The position numbers and the translations under genes were made by a program. Under the pieces are notes generated by a model. The model had not been told where the DNA came from. It searched no databases and worked only from the letters and a program-made list of their open reading frames with translations. Positions 49,901-60,289 of a stretch of DNA of 64,000 nt are shown in pieces. This DNA is from Rhopalosiphum padi (lineage: Eukaryota; Arthropoda; Insecta; Hemiptera; Aphididae): the NCBI RefSeq assembly GCF_020882245.1, contig NC_083599.1, positions 70,539,745 to 70,603,744 on the forward strand, in the 5' to 3' direction. The first letter of the stretch is position 1; every line of letters begins with the position of its first letter.

Positions 49901-52900
49901 GTTGCACGCATCTCATACATATCTGGGACATAAACATGGAACTAATTTGTACCATTATACCCTAGCACAACCACAGTGTACTTATAATAAAAGTACCGAC
50001 TTAATTACTTTTTTTTTCCTGTTGGTTATATTTTGCACTTCGTTATGTTTGAACAAAAATATTATACAATCGTTGTTGAAAAAGTAATATCTTGTTGTAA
50101 AAAAGATATTTTGAGGCATATATTTCAAAATTATTGGAAAAAAATTTATAATATTTAACATTTTTAATAATAATATCAAGTATAGCTCATTATTTCCAAA
50201 GATAATATTATTGCCCTTGAAAAATTCAAATCTTTTATAAATATATCAAGCTTATTATTTATAATAACATATATATGTTAGGAATTTAGGATTATGCGAA
50301 TGTATGTGCGTATATGTATTGGTGTTATTTTTTTGTGTTTTTTTACGCAATTGCTCAAAGTCCCACGTGTATATTTTATAGTAATGTGCTCCGTATTAAT
50401 ATTTATCATCGGAGTACCTATATAGTAGGGTTTCAAGTACGAGTAGTTATACTAGAAGCAGCCACTACCAATATATCAAAATTTATGGAAGTAATGTTCA
50501 CGCGAGTCAAAATCTGCGCCCGTTTAGAAGAAGACACTATATGTTTTGTGATCTGACACTGGCGCTAAGACGATCAGCGGATCCATAACCCAATAGCCCA
50601 AAATCCAAATATTTATGATATAGTAAGTATATTTGTGCAATGTATTTTTTAGTTGTAGACTTAGTGTTTCGCCAATGTGTAGGTAAAAGCGCCGTAGTAT
50701 AATATCTGATAGTAGAGACTTTAATATAAAAGTGTCACACGATTTAGTTTCAGTTGTTTAGATTATCATTGTTACTGTCTTACTGATTGTTTTCATAAAA
50801 AATAGTACTCTATAAATTAACTTCCATATACACAAATATACAATGTGCACTCTAAACATTTTCCTCGGCATGTTTCTAACCCAAAAAGTTAGTCTCATAT
50901 AGTATTATAATTTCATAAAATTATCGAGAATCGACTACAGATGATAGGTAGATTAATAATTTTATTTTTATTTTGGTAGTGAGCACGGTTTTTAGCAGTT
51001 CTTGCTTCATTTGATTATTTACGTGTATTGTAATATAATTACAAATTAGTTTGAACATATTTCAGGACATACTATTTATTTTGTTTAGTCTTTAAAATTA
51101 TTAATATTGATATTATGTAACTAATTATTATAGACAAAAGTTATGATTATTAATATACATTATTAAAGGCTGTAAGATAAATGCACCCTCAGGGATTATT
51201 TTCGATAGAGGATGGATAACTAAGTCCAGAAATATTCGTTTTTAATATCACTAAACGATTTATAATTGTATACATTTTAATAATTTATTGTTAGATAGTT
51301 ACATTAAAATGTATTAGAAATTGTATTTTATTTATTTATACATTATATTCTACTTCAGCCCCATCATTAAATTGTGTTGAATAACCCGATAGAAAGTGTT
51401 TTGGGTTACATAAGGTAATAGTTCCGTTAAAAACTTATTATTACAATAATGAATATGATAATAATAATAATTACAATCAACTATTGTTACGGATGATAGT
51501 AATAACACAAATGTTAGCTATATGCGTGGATTTTATGACATTAATTATTTAACAGCACCAATACAGCCGGTTGAAACGGTAACCTCAGGTTTTGATGGTA
51601 ATGTCCACAACAACCACCACTATCACCAACAGGAGTGTGGTGGTAGAGAAGACGATTGCGGCGAAACCAGATACGATCAGAACCCTGATTTTACTACTAG
51701 CGCATATTATGACCAGGATAACGATGATTACACCACAGTGATTGGTTACCAGCAACAGCAACTCGAGTCCTTCACGACACCGGGAACAGCTTCTGAACCG
51801 GGTGATTACTATGATTACGGATGGGACTATGAAACTGCGGCCAGTAGCGAACAGCAAACACCCCAAACGCCTTCCTATTATTATCAACAACAACAACAGC
51901 AACAACTTGAGCGTCAACGACGCAGGGGTCGCAAGCCGGTAAGATATATTTTATTGTTTAATAATACATGCAACTTATTAGATTGAATCTATAAAGATGG
52001 AAAGATGGCTTTTTTTCACAAGTGTCCATTAGTTGTTGGATTTGAAAATGGTAAAGTTTGTATGCCAGATTTATTGCAGAACTAAGTCAATATCAATCTA
52101 TTTGCACATCTTTACATTATAAATTATAGTTATTTTAAACGAGTTTCATTATAATGAAAATAATAATAATAATAATATATTCATTTTAACACAAAAACCA
52201 CCAAAAAAAAGCTTATATACTGAGATGAGATGTATTTTTAAGACAGTTCATAATCAAGTACAAATTATCTATAAAAAAAATGGGCCATGACGTTATAAAA
52301 ATGATGTAATTATATAAATTTATCTTTAATTAAGCACGGGTCTGAAATTTTATACTTAACTTAAAAAATATTAGGTAGCTATGCCATTAGATTTAGAAAA
52401 TAGCCAAGTACTGATATATTTTAATAATTCTATGCAGTTTTATTTTTAGTTTGCGTATTCAGGTATATTATATTAAACTTATGTGGGCCATACTAGCATT
52501 ACATAATATTATTGATATAGATATAAAATATTTAACCGACAAATATCAATGATTTTGTCTGCATTGTTACTTGCATTCATTGATGTTTTTTTGTTTTAAT
52601 CTCACTTACAATAGAGGCGACTCAGTGACCCATGCTCGACATCTATTTTCGATCAGCTGGATAACAATGACCACGGTACAGAGCAACATCGCCAGCCCTA
52701 CCAACAACAGTATGAAATCAATAATTATAATAGCATGTGTGGAAAAAAAAGTAGGCGAAAACAACAGTATAACTACCAGCATCGATTACAGCAGCAACTG
52801 AATAGTTATGGAAGTGTAAGAGGATTATCGTCGGTCGCATCGACACCAGGAAAATCTGGAAAAATGCAACATCCACATCGGGCCTGGTCTGAGAGTGATG

Positions 52901-54031
52901 GGTTGGATCAGTATGGCGGTGGCTTCGTTCAACAAATTCAAAATCAGCAAAAGCCTCAACTGTTACTTCCACCCCCTGTACCTTATTATTGTGCTGCTGA
53001 AGCAGCCGAATCGGGTTTTGCGCAATACGTGCACAAAAGTCCGGGTGGCTGGTGGATACGCACTAAGAATAAGCGGCGTAGAAGACGTCATAAAAGTACG
53101 AAGCGAAAGCAGAGTGGTAAGACTAATACAACCGTTATAGATCGACGTCGAAGTTCCAGTGCTGGTCCGAATGGTTACACCGTTACCGATGACGAGAATA
53201 GTTATGGCTCAGATTCGGGATCAAACTCAGACCATAGCCAATCAAACTCTGATGAACAAGAAAGTGATGGCGAATTTATTGGGGCGCTCGCTGCTGCCGC
53301 ATCATTTGGCCAGGACCCTGATCGAGAATGGTTGCAACGGGGAAGCGCTGGTGATCCAGTAGCTGATTGGGATCGGTATGACTGTGAGAGTGACTCATCA
53401 GCCGAACCTAATGACGATAATATGGTTGAATGGACAACGGAGATTATGGCCACTGATATAAGGCGTAAACAACCTCCAAACTGTAAGTATAAAAGTATCA
53501 CAGTATAAATTACAAAAATCAGGTTAAATATTATAATTAATGAAAAATACGCGTGCGTTCATTTGTTACAGGTTCAACAATAGCTATGTCGTCTAGGATG
53601 GAACGTGACAATTCCTTAAATTTTTGTGATGAACAGACACCAACACCTGTTTTTACAAACCGTCATGTTCATCATCAACCAAAACAGCAATCTGTTGGTC
53701 ACTCACAACAATCCCAACGGCAGCTATTGGTGCCACAATTCCGACCTCAACCACTCGAACCACCACCACCACCTGCGCTTAGCGTTGCATTTACTGCCGT
53801 AGCCTGTCCGTGGTGGACAGTCCTAGAAGGTGAGCTAACTTAAATTGCTTATTACACTTATTACATTTTTGTACAGACATTGAATAATAAAAGATAAATT
53901 GATTTTATGTTTTTAACAATTACTCGTTTGTTTGTTTGGTAGATGTGTTGCATGTGAATGCCAAAACTTCAGGAGAGCAATTATCATCAAATAAAAAAAT
54001 CACGAGATTACCGCTCCTCACGTTTGATTAA
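40725..54031 (+). CDS. KIAA0930 (C22orf9, DUF2045) homologue, ten coding exons, about 1040 aa
   Basis: Ten exons join in one frame: 40725-40968, 41482-41711, 42589-42891, 43001-43105, 44692-44955, 46245-46623, 51556-51938, 52615-53482, 53572-53829 and 53943-54031. Their summed length is 3123 nt, exactly 1041 codons with the stop. The blocks AYWWTDVFLRYF, DDLLFFVRRR, LLPIGDP, TVCLNAIVHRL, VYAST, VDDFAE, TVCAELVAT, VPYAAVRAAY, LAQMAVTL and WWTVLEDVLHV fall in the same order as in vertebrate KIAA0930, recalled from memory. The vertebrate protein is about 400 residues. The excess here is Gln-, Lys/Arg- and Ser/Asp-rich insertions, mainly in exons 6-9. The molecular function of the family is unknown, and no catalytic motif, signal peptide or membrane span is visible. 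Confidence 0.88.
41482..41711 (+). CDS. KIAA0930 homologue, coding exon 2 (residues 82-158)
   Basis: The acceptor TTTTTAATAAG precedes 41482; the phase-1 G joins GA to give Gly82. It contains the family hallmark YWWTDVFLRYF (104-114), DDLLFFVRRRR (130-140) and then a Lys/Arg/Ser-rich basic stretch that could serve as a nuclear localisation signal. It ends in phase 0 at AAG|GTAAGG. Confidence 0.88.
42119..42346. mobile_element. hAT-type MITE in intron 2 of the KIAA0930 homologue
   Basis: It opens CAGTGATCGGCAACC and ends GGTTGCCGACCATTG, an imperfect inverted repeat, with the ends GGCAACC/GGTTGCC exact. The flanking 8-mers CAATATAC and CGATGTAT differ only by transitions at three positions, so the duplication is aged. 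No coding capacity. Confidence 0.72.
42589..42891 (+). CDS. KIAA0930 homologue, coding exon 3 (residues 159-259)
   Basis: The acceptor ATACATAG ends at 42588. The exon opens VTYDTRAYRK, then carries nine consecutive Gln (CAA/CAG). Conserved LLPIGDPAILW and TVCLNAIVHRLRYTLTVAVC follow, close to vertebrate LPGLGDPDIDW and ESVCLNLI. Phase 0 at both ends; the donor is CAC|GTGAGT. Frames at 42522-42857 (plus) and 42488-42748 (minus) are shadows. Confidence 0.9.
43001..43105 (+). CDS. KIAA0930 homologue, coding exon 4 (residues 260-294)
   Basis: A 35-codon exon between AATAAGCAG and GAA|GTAGGT, phase 0 at both ends. It encodes VYASTSGRRMD and YPALCWAVDDFAE, aligned with vertebrate VFASPSKHPMD and a following DSFEEVF. 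The donor GTAGGT is weaker than the others. Confidence 0.88.
43106..44691 (+). other. Intron 4 of the KIAA0930 homologue
   Basis: AT-rich, 1.6 kb, with no nested gene or clear repeat. Confidence 0.55.
44692..44955 (+). CDS. KIAA0930 homologue, coding exon 5 (residues 295-382)
   Basis: The acceptor CCGTAACGCAG ends at 44691 and the exon is phase 0. TVCAELVATWPG matches vertebrate MVCVELVAS, and AVLFTGAVPYAAVRAAYECK matches VIFQGSIRYEALKKVYD. Between them is an Asn/Asp/Lys-rich insertion (NNDNDDGNDKDLDDGN) not in the vertebrate protein. The donor is AAG|GTGATT. Minus frames at 44550-44856 are shadows. Confidence 0.88.
45177..45960 (-). repeat. Unclassified interspersed repeat, copy 2 (inverted), in intron 5
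   Basis: Reverse-complement match to the repeat at 22870-23865, from GGTGGGCAAGTGGATATCGC at the left to the GTTATGCGTAAAAATTCC block near 45894-45911. The far end of copy 1 is not present here. It lies entirely within intron 5 of the KIAA0930 homologue, opposite to the direction of transcription. Confidence 0.8.
46245..46623 (+). CDS. KIAA0930 homologue, coding exon 6 (residues 383-508)
   Basis: The acceptor ATCGTTTACAG is followed by ATGAGC in phase 0. The exon opens MSLYRNAERQRRKRWRQQQR, a Lys/Arg/Gln insertion. It continues through SLGAALSASLTALF and VEYVTVRGCRP (compare MEFVRMKGPQG), then a Ser/Asp-rich acidic block (SSDDENRDGDDSDFDADDS), and closes LAQMAVTL (compare HAEMAVS). It ends in phase 1 at CTCG|GTAAGT. 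Read-through beyond 46623 in longer frames is intron. Confidence 0.86.
46624..51555 (+). other. Intron 6 of the KIAA0930 homologue
   Basis: The longest intron, 4.9 kb and very AT-rich. I saw no nested gene that I can support. The frame at 50314-50556 has no splice or promoter context. Simple (AAT)n runs occur near 48356-48372. Confidence 0.5.
51556..51938 (+). CDS. KIAA0930 homologue, coding exon 7 (residues 509-636)
   Basis: Two acceptors keep the frame: TTTAACAG before 51556 or ACCTCAG before 51589, differing by 11 residues. Both have weak pyrimidine tracts. The exon is Tyr/Gln/Asp-rich (HNNHHYHQQECGG, YYDQDNDDY, YYQQQQQQQLERQRRRGRKP) and poorly conserved outside the basic end. It finishes in phase 0 at CCG|GTAAGA. 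Confidence 0.78.
52615..53482 (+). CDS. KIAA0930 homologue, coding exon 8 (residues 637-925)
   Basis: The acceptor CACTTACAATAG precedes 52615, phase 0, opening RRLSDPCSTSIFDQLDNN. The exon then has Gln/Tyr-rich text, SSVASTPGKSGK, PPPVPYYCAAEAAESGF, a strongly basic RTKNKRRRRRHKSTKRK stretch (possible nuclear signal), RRRSSSAGP, a Ser/Asp/Glu-rich block and VEWTTEI. Most of it is low complexity and probably disordered. It ends in phase 1 at AACT|GTAAGT. Alternate frames in this range are shadows. Confidence 0.84.
53572..53829 (+). CDS. KIAA0930 homologue, coding exon 9 (residues 926-1011)
   Basis: The acceptor TTTGTTACAG ends at 53571. The T carried over joins GT to make Cys926. It contains MSSRMERDNSLNFCDEQTPT, His/Gln-rich text, EPPPPPALSVAF and WWTVLE at the end. 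The last piece matches the region before the vertebrate C terminus (HRILTDILEV). It ends in phase 1 at GAAG|GTGAGC. Confidence 0.85.
53943..54031 (+). CDS. KIAA0930 homologue, coding exon 10 (residues 1012-1040)
   Basis: The acceptor TTTGTTTGGTAG precedes 53943. The carried-over G plus AT gives Asp1012. DVLHVNAKTSG then aligns with vertebrate DILEVRQKP. The stop TAA is at 54029-54031. An AATAAA follows at 54059-54064. Confidence 0.85.
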
Positions 54032-54058
54032 ATATAAACGTCGCTAAGAAAAATAATG

Positions 54059-54064
54059 AATAAA
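54059..54064 (+). terminator. Polyadenylation signal AATAAA for the KIAA0930 homologue
   Basis: An exact AATAAA lies 28 bp after the stop codon. It would give a very short 3' UTR. Longer 3' ends further downstream are also possible, since more AT-rich signals occur up to about 56.5 kb. Confidence 0.4.
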
Positions 54065-56640
54065 CAACGTTTTAATTTTGTGAACACATTAAAAATTACT
54101 GTGTATGCCTTAGTGATGGCGTTAAACTCACTAATTACTCATAGAGTATAAAATATATAAAACATTATTGCATGATGGAAAACAAAATACTTCATCCCAG
54201 TTTTCGAAGTAAAACAAACAGAAAAATAAACGTCAGCGGAGAATAATTAGTATAGTTTAAGTTTTGTTTCACTTCTAGAGCTCTAAGAGACAAATGCAAG
54301 GTTGATAATCATAGTGTTTCGACTGTTTTGAACATACTTGTATAGTATATATATTATGTGCTAGAAGAATATTATAAGACACCTCATGTCCATTAATTAA
54401 TTAAAAATAACTACTATAAGAATTTATGAATAAATTATTGTGTTGAAATGAAAATCAAGATAAATAAACATGAACAGTTGGAATTATATTGTATTAATTA
54501 CAATTATACGGTGAATAATTTTCGGGTATACCGATTATATAAGAGCAGCAATTAGTTTAAAGTATGAATTAAATTAGCGATGACAAAAAGTTCAAACTAA
54601 ACATGCATTTCTTATGTACAAATATTCATTGATTCAGTCTTTGTTGGAAAAAATATCGTCTTATTTCTTGTTCGTGATATCAATCAAGTGCATTTACTGA
54701 TTAGTAACTGTGACCATACATCTGCCATGGCTTAAAAATGAATGCCAAGTCAACATCCCAGTGGTCCTAACAATGAATTATTTCTTTGTAACTGAGAACA
54801 ATATTTGATACCTGACGACCACAAGGCACAAACTGTATTCCCGTCTAAAGAACACTGATGTTGCAATCACTTGAACAATCATTGTCAATGATGGATATAA
54901 GAAACGTTAATCGCGGTTGTCAGGATTATTTGGCAAGTTTATATTAGGTATGAATAGTGTTATTTATTCTATGTATATAATGATACATTTAATATTGATT
55001 TTTGATTTTTCAGTTGGCGGGTGCTGTAACAGTTACAAAATCCATTATCTACGAATGTAATTAAGTTTTTACTGCTCAAATTCTGGAATCAACAGGCACA
55101 TAATTTACACATAAACCTAACTAGTTTTTACGCATGTCTTTCCATTCCACATTAATTACATCACCAGTCACCACACCACACATACAGCATCCAATTACTT
55201 CACCACCCCATAAACACTCAAATTAATCATTATATTTTCTTCAGAGCACTTATTTATTACAAAAAATCATTCACTCAATAAAACCTTGCATCTAAAACTT
55301 TGTTCATACGTTAGTTATGTAAATGCAAAACTGTGTCGAGTACTAATAATTTGACTGAGATTCTAATGGTAGCAAAATGTACATCGTAGACAAGTAGCTT
55401 ATTTATGTAGAATTTTAATTATTGCATATAAGTACAACACAATTGATCAAGACTACATTTAAATTTTAAATATTTTAAGTACGCCACAAATTTAAATTGG
55501 CTTAAAATTTTCTATGGAACACATAATATACTTGCTTAACAAACTTACAGTTATTTTATAATTTATTGTTCATCTTATAATGTAGCTTATGCGTGTACCA
55601 TTAAATTTGTTACTTTGTTAGCAACGAGAGCAACTCATATAAACCTTTTTTTCTATTATAATATTGTCTTGCCAATTCAGCATGTCATCTTTGTTAGTTG
55701 TATAATTTTAACTATATTTTCAAAAATAAGCATAGATTTCTTACACATCTCCTTCAATTAAAATCTTACCCATCACATGTGTGTTTATTTACACTTGAGT
55801 GAAAATACGTTTCTTTTTTAAAAAAGAATCTGCACATTTAATTTCACTACTGATTAATGGTGTTGGTGTTGGTATTGGAGTTGGTACTGTTTATTATCCT
55901 TGAGAAAATCCTGAAGTTTATTTTCTAAGTATTACCTATCTATTTGTTTAAATCACTGAAACAACAAAAATGATTAAATGTTATTTCTTAATAATCATAC
56001 TAACTTCGTTATTTTGTAAATTATGTACTCTGACCTTAAAAACTTAAAATAAAAGGACCAACTCTGTATATTTAATTATTAATTAAAATTTAACTTTTTT
56101 TTTATAAATTATGAATTGTTATATTCGACTAAGTTTTATAATATGATTAACTAATAATATTTAAAAAATTGTTTCTACTTGTGTTGATGGTTTTGTATTT
56201 TTATTCAGTATTAGTTTAATAAGTGTTTCCGTAAGTTCTATCTTACACATTGATATGTTGTTAAAAGATGTACTGTTTTAATATTATTATTCATTACAAT
56301 ATAATTTGTTTGTATTTTAACGTATACATAACATGAGTTTTTGTTATTTATAAGAATGTAATCCTCTTAAAGATATTAAATTTCGAAAAATAGTAAAAGG
56401 TACATGGTATATATTGTGTAAAAATTACCAAAGTACTAAACAATAATATGGCAATGTAATGTAAGTATAACAATAGTGTGTGAATTAAAACAATAAAACA
56501 GTCTAATGAAATAAATTATAACCGTATTCTAACAAAGAAAATTTAATAAATACAATTTATTCTTAATTCTTAAATCCTATGAAAAATAAAAATATTTCTA
56601 GGAAATATGTTTACTTTTAATGATATTAACATTTCAAAAA
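54065..56640. other. AT-rich 3' flank of the KIAA0930 homologue
   Basis: No coding region is supported. Part may be alternative 3' UTR. A CA-rich patch near 55140-55215 has many ACACCAC words but no identifiable function. Confidence 0.4.
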
Positions 56641-56654
56641 ATGTCCAATTTTAC

Positions 56655-57130
56655 AGGCACATGTAAATTCCACGGATGTATATTTATAATAATTAATAAT
56701 GATTACTAGTTAGTAGTTGAAAAAAATTAAAATAAAATTAGTAATATTTATATATATATATATATATATAGTTATTAATAATCAATAAATAATAATGAAC
56801 AGTTATATTTAATAGTAAAAAAATAATTAATTAAATACAACTTAAAATATAGATTGATAATGTTTAGATGCAGCTTTAACGAATTGCATAATACTGATAT
56901 TTTTTTTCTTGAATAACGAAATTATGGTATTTAAATGTTTTTGGCATGGTTATGATGTAGAATTTCTGAGATTATAAGGTTCGTAGTTATATTAAAAATA
57001 TTTTTAGTCTGTGCATTTTACCATCGGTGGAATTTACATTTTTTTTCAGGTAAAAAAACGTACCAGTGGAATTTATATGTTTTAAATTCAACTCAAAAAT
57101 CGACTAACCATAAATCGGTGGAATTTACAA
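56655..57130. repeat. Recurrent GGTGGAATTTACA motif, possible small TIR element
   Basis: The word (C/A)(G/A)GTGGAATTTA(C/T)A occurs three times, at about 57025, 57065 and 57115. Its complement, TGTAAATTCCAC, occurs at about 56663-56674. A (TA)n run lies at 56749-56770 between them. The arrangement may be a small inverted-repeat element, but I could not fix its ends. Confidence 0.4.
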
Positions 57131-57277
57131 TCGACCAATTTTATTTATGGCATTTTCTTGAAATTGTTTTCTTGTATTAAAATTAATTATACCTATATTA
57201 AATGTTTTTAGTAAAAAGACGAGTTAAAGATAATATATGTATATTTTACAGTTTTTCGAATTATGTAATTACAATTT

Positions 57278-58216
57278 ATGAAGAAAAATTATATTGGAAA
57301 GATAACTCAAGAATCGTACACTAAACTAAAGGTACGTATTTAACCGGCATTGATTTGGCTATTACTTGTAAGTTATTAATATTCATTATTTCTTGTTATT
57401 ATTTTTGGTTACTCGGACTCACATGATCTCAGAGCTCACTGAAAAAACATTGCAATCGAGTAACTTGCGAACAATCAAAAAGATACGAAAGACTTGTAAA
57501 GGATTTTTGACTAAAGGCGACGCATGTGATATAATTATAAAGGTACTTAATGATAGTGACTGTGGTCGATTACAATTATGTGTCGATAGTACGTTTATCT
57601 ATTACTTGTTAATATTTTTCCAATTCTAATTTTAATATTACAATTTATAGGTACTAAAATGTGCACATTCGTTTTTAATTATACATATATTTGGTATATT
57701 AAGACAAACCAATCAATTAATGATGCTGAAACTATTTCTAAATACAGTTCTCAATCCATTGTTGTCATAAATCATACATCAAAATGTTTTTTCATAAAGT
57801 GGAATATGCATATAAGTATAAAGCTATTAAATAAGGCAAGGTAATTGTATACAACATTATTCAGTATTAAATACAAGATGCACTATAAAACTACATAATC
57901 GATTTATTATTTGTTTATGTATTTTATTGTACACGCCATTGCCGCTGTGAGGTAACCATGCATTGTAGAAGTATAGAAATGACAATGAGTGATCATTTCG
58001 ACAATATTCAACCAAAGTTATGCCAACCACCATATAGTTATCATAAAATTGACATCAGTGGTAACGATATTGTTAAATACTACTATTAGTGAAAACTTTA
58101 ATAATTTATGCTTGGAATATTTCAGATTAGTGATTGACACCTTAGCTTCTTGTGATGCATTAATCAAAGCACATTTTAATAAATCAGAAAAAAAAGAATT
58201 CGGACGTAAAAAGTAA
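57278..58216 (+). CDS. Gene C: four-exon model, 162-aa unidentified protein
   Basis: The model is 57278-57331, 57435-57588, 57651-57840 and 58126-58216. It sums to 489 nt, exactly 163 codons with the stop. All introns are GT-AG and the phases match: AAG|GTACGT (phase 0) to a CAGAG acceptor; GATA|GTACGT (phase 1) to TTATAG|GT; GCAAG|GTAATT (phase 2) to ATTTCAG|A. Introns are 103, 62 and 285 bp. The protein opens MKKNYIGKITQESYTKLK and has a basic patch (TIKKIRKTCKGFLTKGD), a Tyr/Ile/Phe-rich middle that looks beta-stranded, a probable helix (LVIDTLASCDALIKAHF) and a basic end (EKKEFGRKK). No family is recognised. Exon 1 is the least certain; the ATG near 57423 could start a shorter form. Codon use is AT-rich. 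Confidence 0.5.
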
Positions 58217-58491
58217 AGACTAAACTTGGAAATGATATTTTTTGATTGTATTTAGTAAAATAATTTTTTTGACTTATCGTTAAATGACAGAGACAATTTC
58301 AATGAGACAATTAATTATTGGAGACAAATTGCCATCTATTCTCAGTGTAAGATTTTGTTAGCGAGTATGCCACTACAGTGCTTAAGTGGGGTAAGCGTTT
58401 AACAACGTTTGTATCTCATCGTACTCTATAACAACTGCATCGATGGACAATGGTATTAAATACAAGTGTATTGATAAATGTATAATATTTA
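58217..58491. other. 3' flank of gene C
   Basis: AT-rich, with no exact AATAAA close to the stop; TAAAATAATTTTTTT at about 58256-58270 is the nearest weak signal. Nothing else was seen. Confidence 0.4.

Positions 58492-58522
<31 letters not shown>
58492..58522. repeat. (ATT)n microsatellite
   Basis: About ten ATT units in a row. The minus-strand poly-Asn frame at 58382-58579 is its translation. Confidence 0.9.
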
Positions 58523-58524
<2 letters not shown>

Positions 58525-58830
58525 CCTGTTGTGTATTTTTCAGATATTTAACATCGATATTTATAAACTTCATATACAATATATTTATATAGGTACATAG
58601 TTACGAAACACATGTGTGTAATTTAATTTCATTTAAAATATTTTACTGATATGTTTACCTTGTTGTATTATAAACGTGTATTGTAGCTATTATTAACAAG
58701 TTGTAGGACTAAAAAAAGGGCTATTCTTATTAAAAATATATATATTGTATTTAATTGATGTGTACATAACCGTACTTAATGGCAATTTTCAATAAGTACT
58801 AACAATTTATCTTTATTTATTGATTTACAG

Positions 58831-59815
58831 ATAAAGTCAAATTTTAAAGACCAGAATTTAACACTCACCGACGAGTGAACACAGCAATAGCATTAGTGAA
58901 GTGATATCGAGGATAGCTTAGTCGTTATGATGGTGGCAACGGAGGTTCCGATGGCGTGAAGGATCTGTGATTAGCGATTCGTATCGTTTGACATCACAGA
59001 CGAGCTGAACACCGTTGTTGCTTGAACGGAGTACTATAGATGACGCGTCTAAAGCCAATGACGATTTATTTAGTCACTTTAGCGCTTTTGCCGTGGCGCG
59101 TCAACTGGCGTCCGTAATTCTGGCCATATAAGCAAACCACCTCCTTGGCTCGTCCGGGTACTAGTTGAGGAAGAGTGGAATTGTGGGCTAAAAAGGTTGA
59201 AGCCGAATTTCGGCCGCCTTATCTTTATAAAGCATGCAAACCACGTACCGTGGATGTCGTAGGAACGCAAACGATATCAGCCCTATGGCGGGTATTGTAG
59301 GACTTGCGTAATAATTGTGGTAGAGAACTGCGTACCTTTAGAGCAGTTGGCGGCAATCTAGACGTCCAATGGCGGTTGTAAAACCACCGTCGCCTTGATA
59401 AGCGTTTCGCTGATTAAAAATGACGGTGGACTAGTGTTTCAAAGGTCTAGGGTGAAGATGAATTTCATCCGCCTGAAGCCTTTGATAACACGCTTACGGC
59501 GTCGGACGTCAATTAAATAGGTTGTTGTAAAACCATTGTAGTTGAAACGAAACCAACAATATATTGGCGGAGTGACGACAATGATGGACCAATTGCCTAG
59601 AGAGCCGCGAACTTCGACCAACTGCCACGACAATGCATTGCTTAAACATAAAAATTATAAATAATAGCGTTCAATGGCGCTGAGTAGTAGTCAGTGGTAA
59701 GAAATTATTGAGATGAGAACTTCCCCCCTTCTTCAGAGAAGATGGATATCGTCTTCTCACCACTTTGCGACACATTCGTATCGGTTTCCCTGGTAATGAG
59801 GCGGAATAGTTAAAA
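58831..59815. other. Unassigned segment of higher G+C
   Basis: About 1 kb that is clearly less AT-rich than its surroundings, starting after a TGATTTACAG that could be a splice acceptor. It has no long open frame on either strand. Three minus-strand frames of 61-64 codons (59079-59270, 59439-59633, 59671-59856) show no known motif. Possible readings are a non-coding exon, a decayed transposon body or an old pseudogene. I cannot choose between them. Confidence 0.35.
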
Positions 59816-60289
59816 AAAAAACAATCATACTCAAAACCGCAAATAAAAACAATCACTTTTCATATGCATTTCGTAAATAAATCCCATGAGAATAAATGTA
59901 TTTTTGCTATGTATTGGAAATTGGATATCCCTTTTTTCAATAGGCGAAATACAAAAAGTTAGAATTTAAATTTCATCGATTCTAAAAATAAATCGCGTGT
60001 ATTCTACCGTTGAATTCGTCAGATTTTAGAACAACATGAACTTCTTGAATAGTTGGCGGTCATTTTAATTATTATGAATCCTGAAAGCAAGAAGTATTTG
60101 TTCTAATCCCAATAGGATTTTCAACATGATTTCTTTTGAAGTAAGTAATTTTTTTTCTTATTTTTTTTTAAACTTGCATCATATACATCATGCAATCTCT
60201 TTTCTTGGATATTTCTGTTGGACATATTCAATATTGTTGGCCAATTTACTATATTTTTTTTCTAAACACACCTAAAATATTTTAATTAA

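Noticed and set aside
50314..50556. 80-aa frame inside intron 6 of the KIAA0930 homologue
   Set aside because: The second half looks mildly coding, but there is no start context, splice site or conserved motif.
51585..51917. Minus-strand Leu/Ile/Val-rich frame resembling a membrane protein
   Set aside because: Complement of the Gln/Asn/Tyr codons of exon 7; the hydrophobic look is an artefact.
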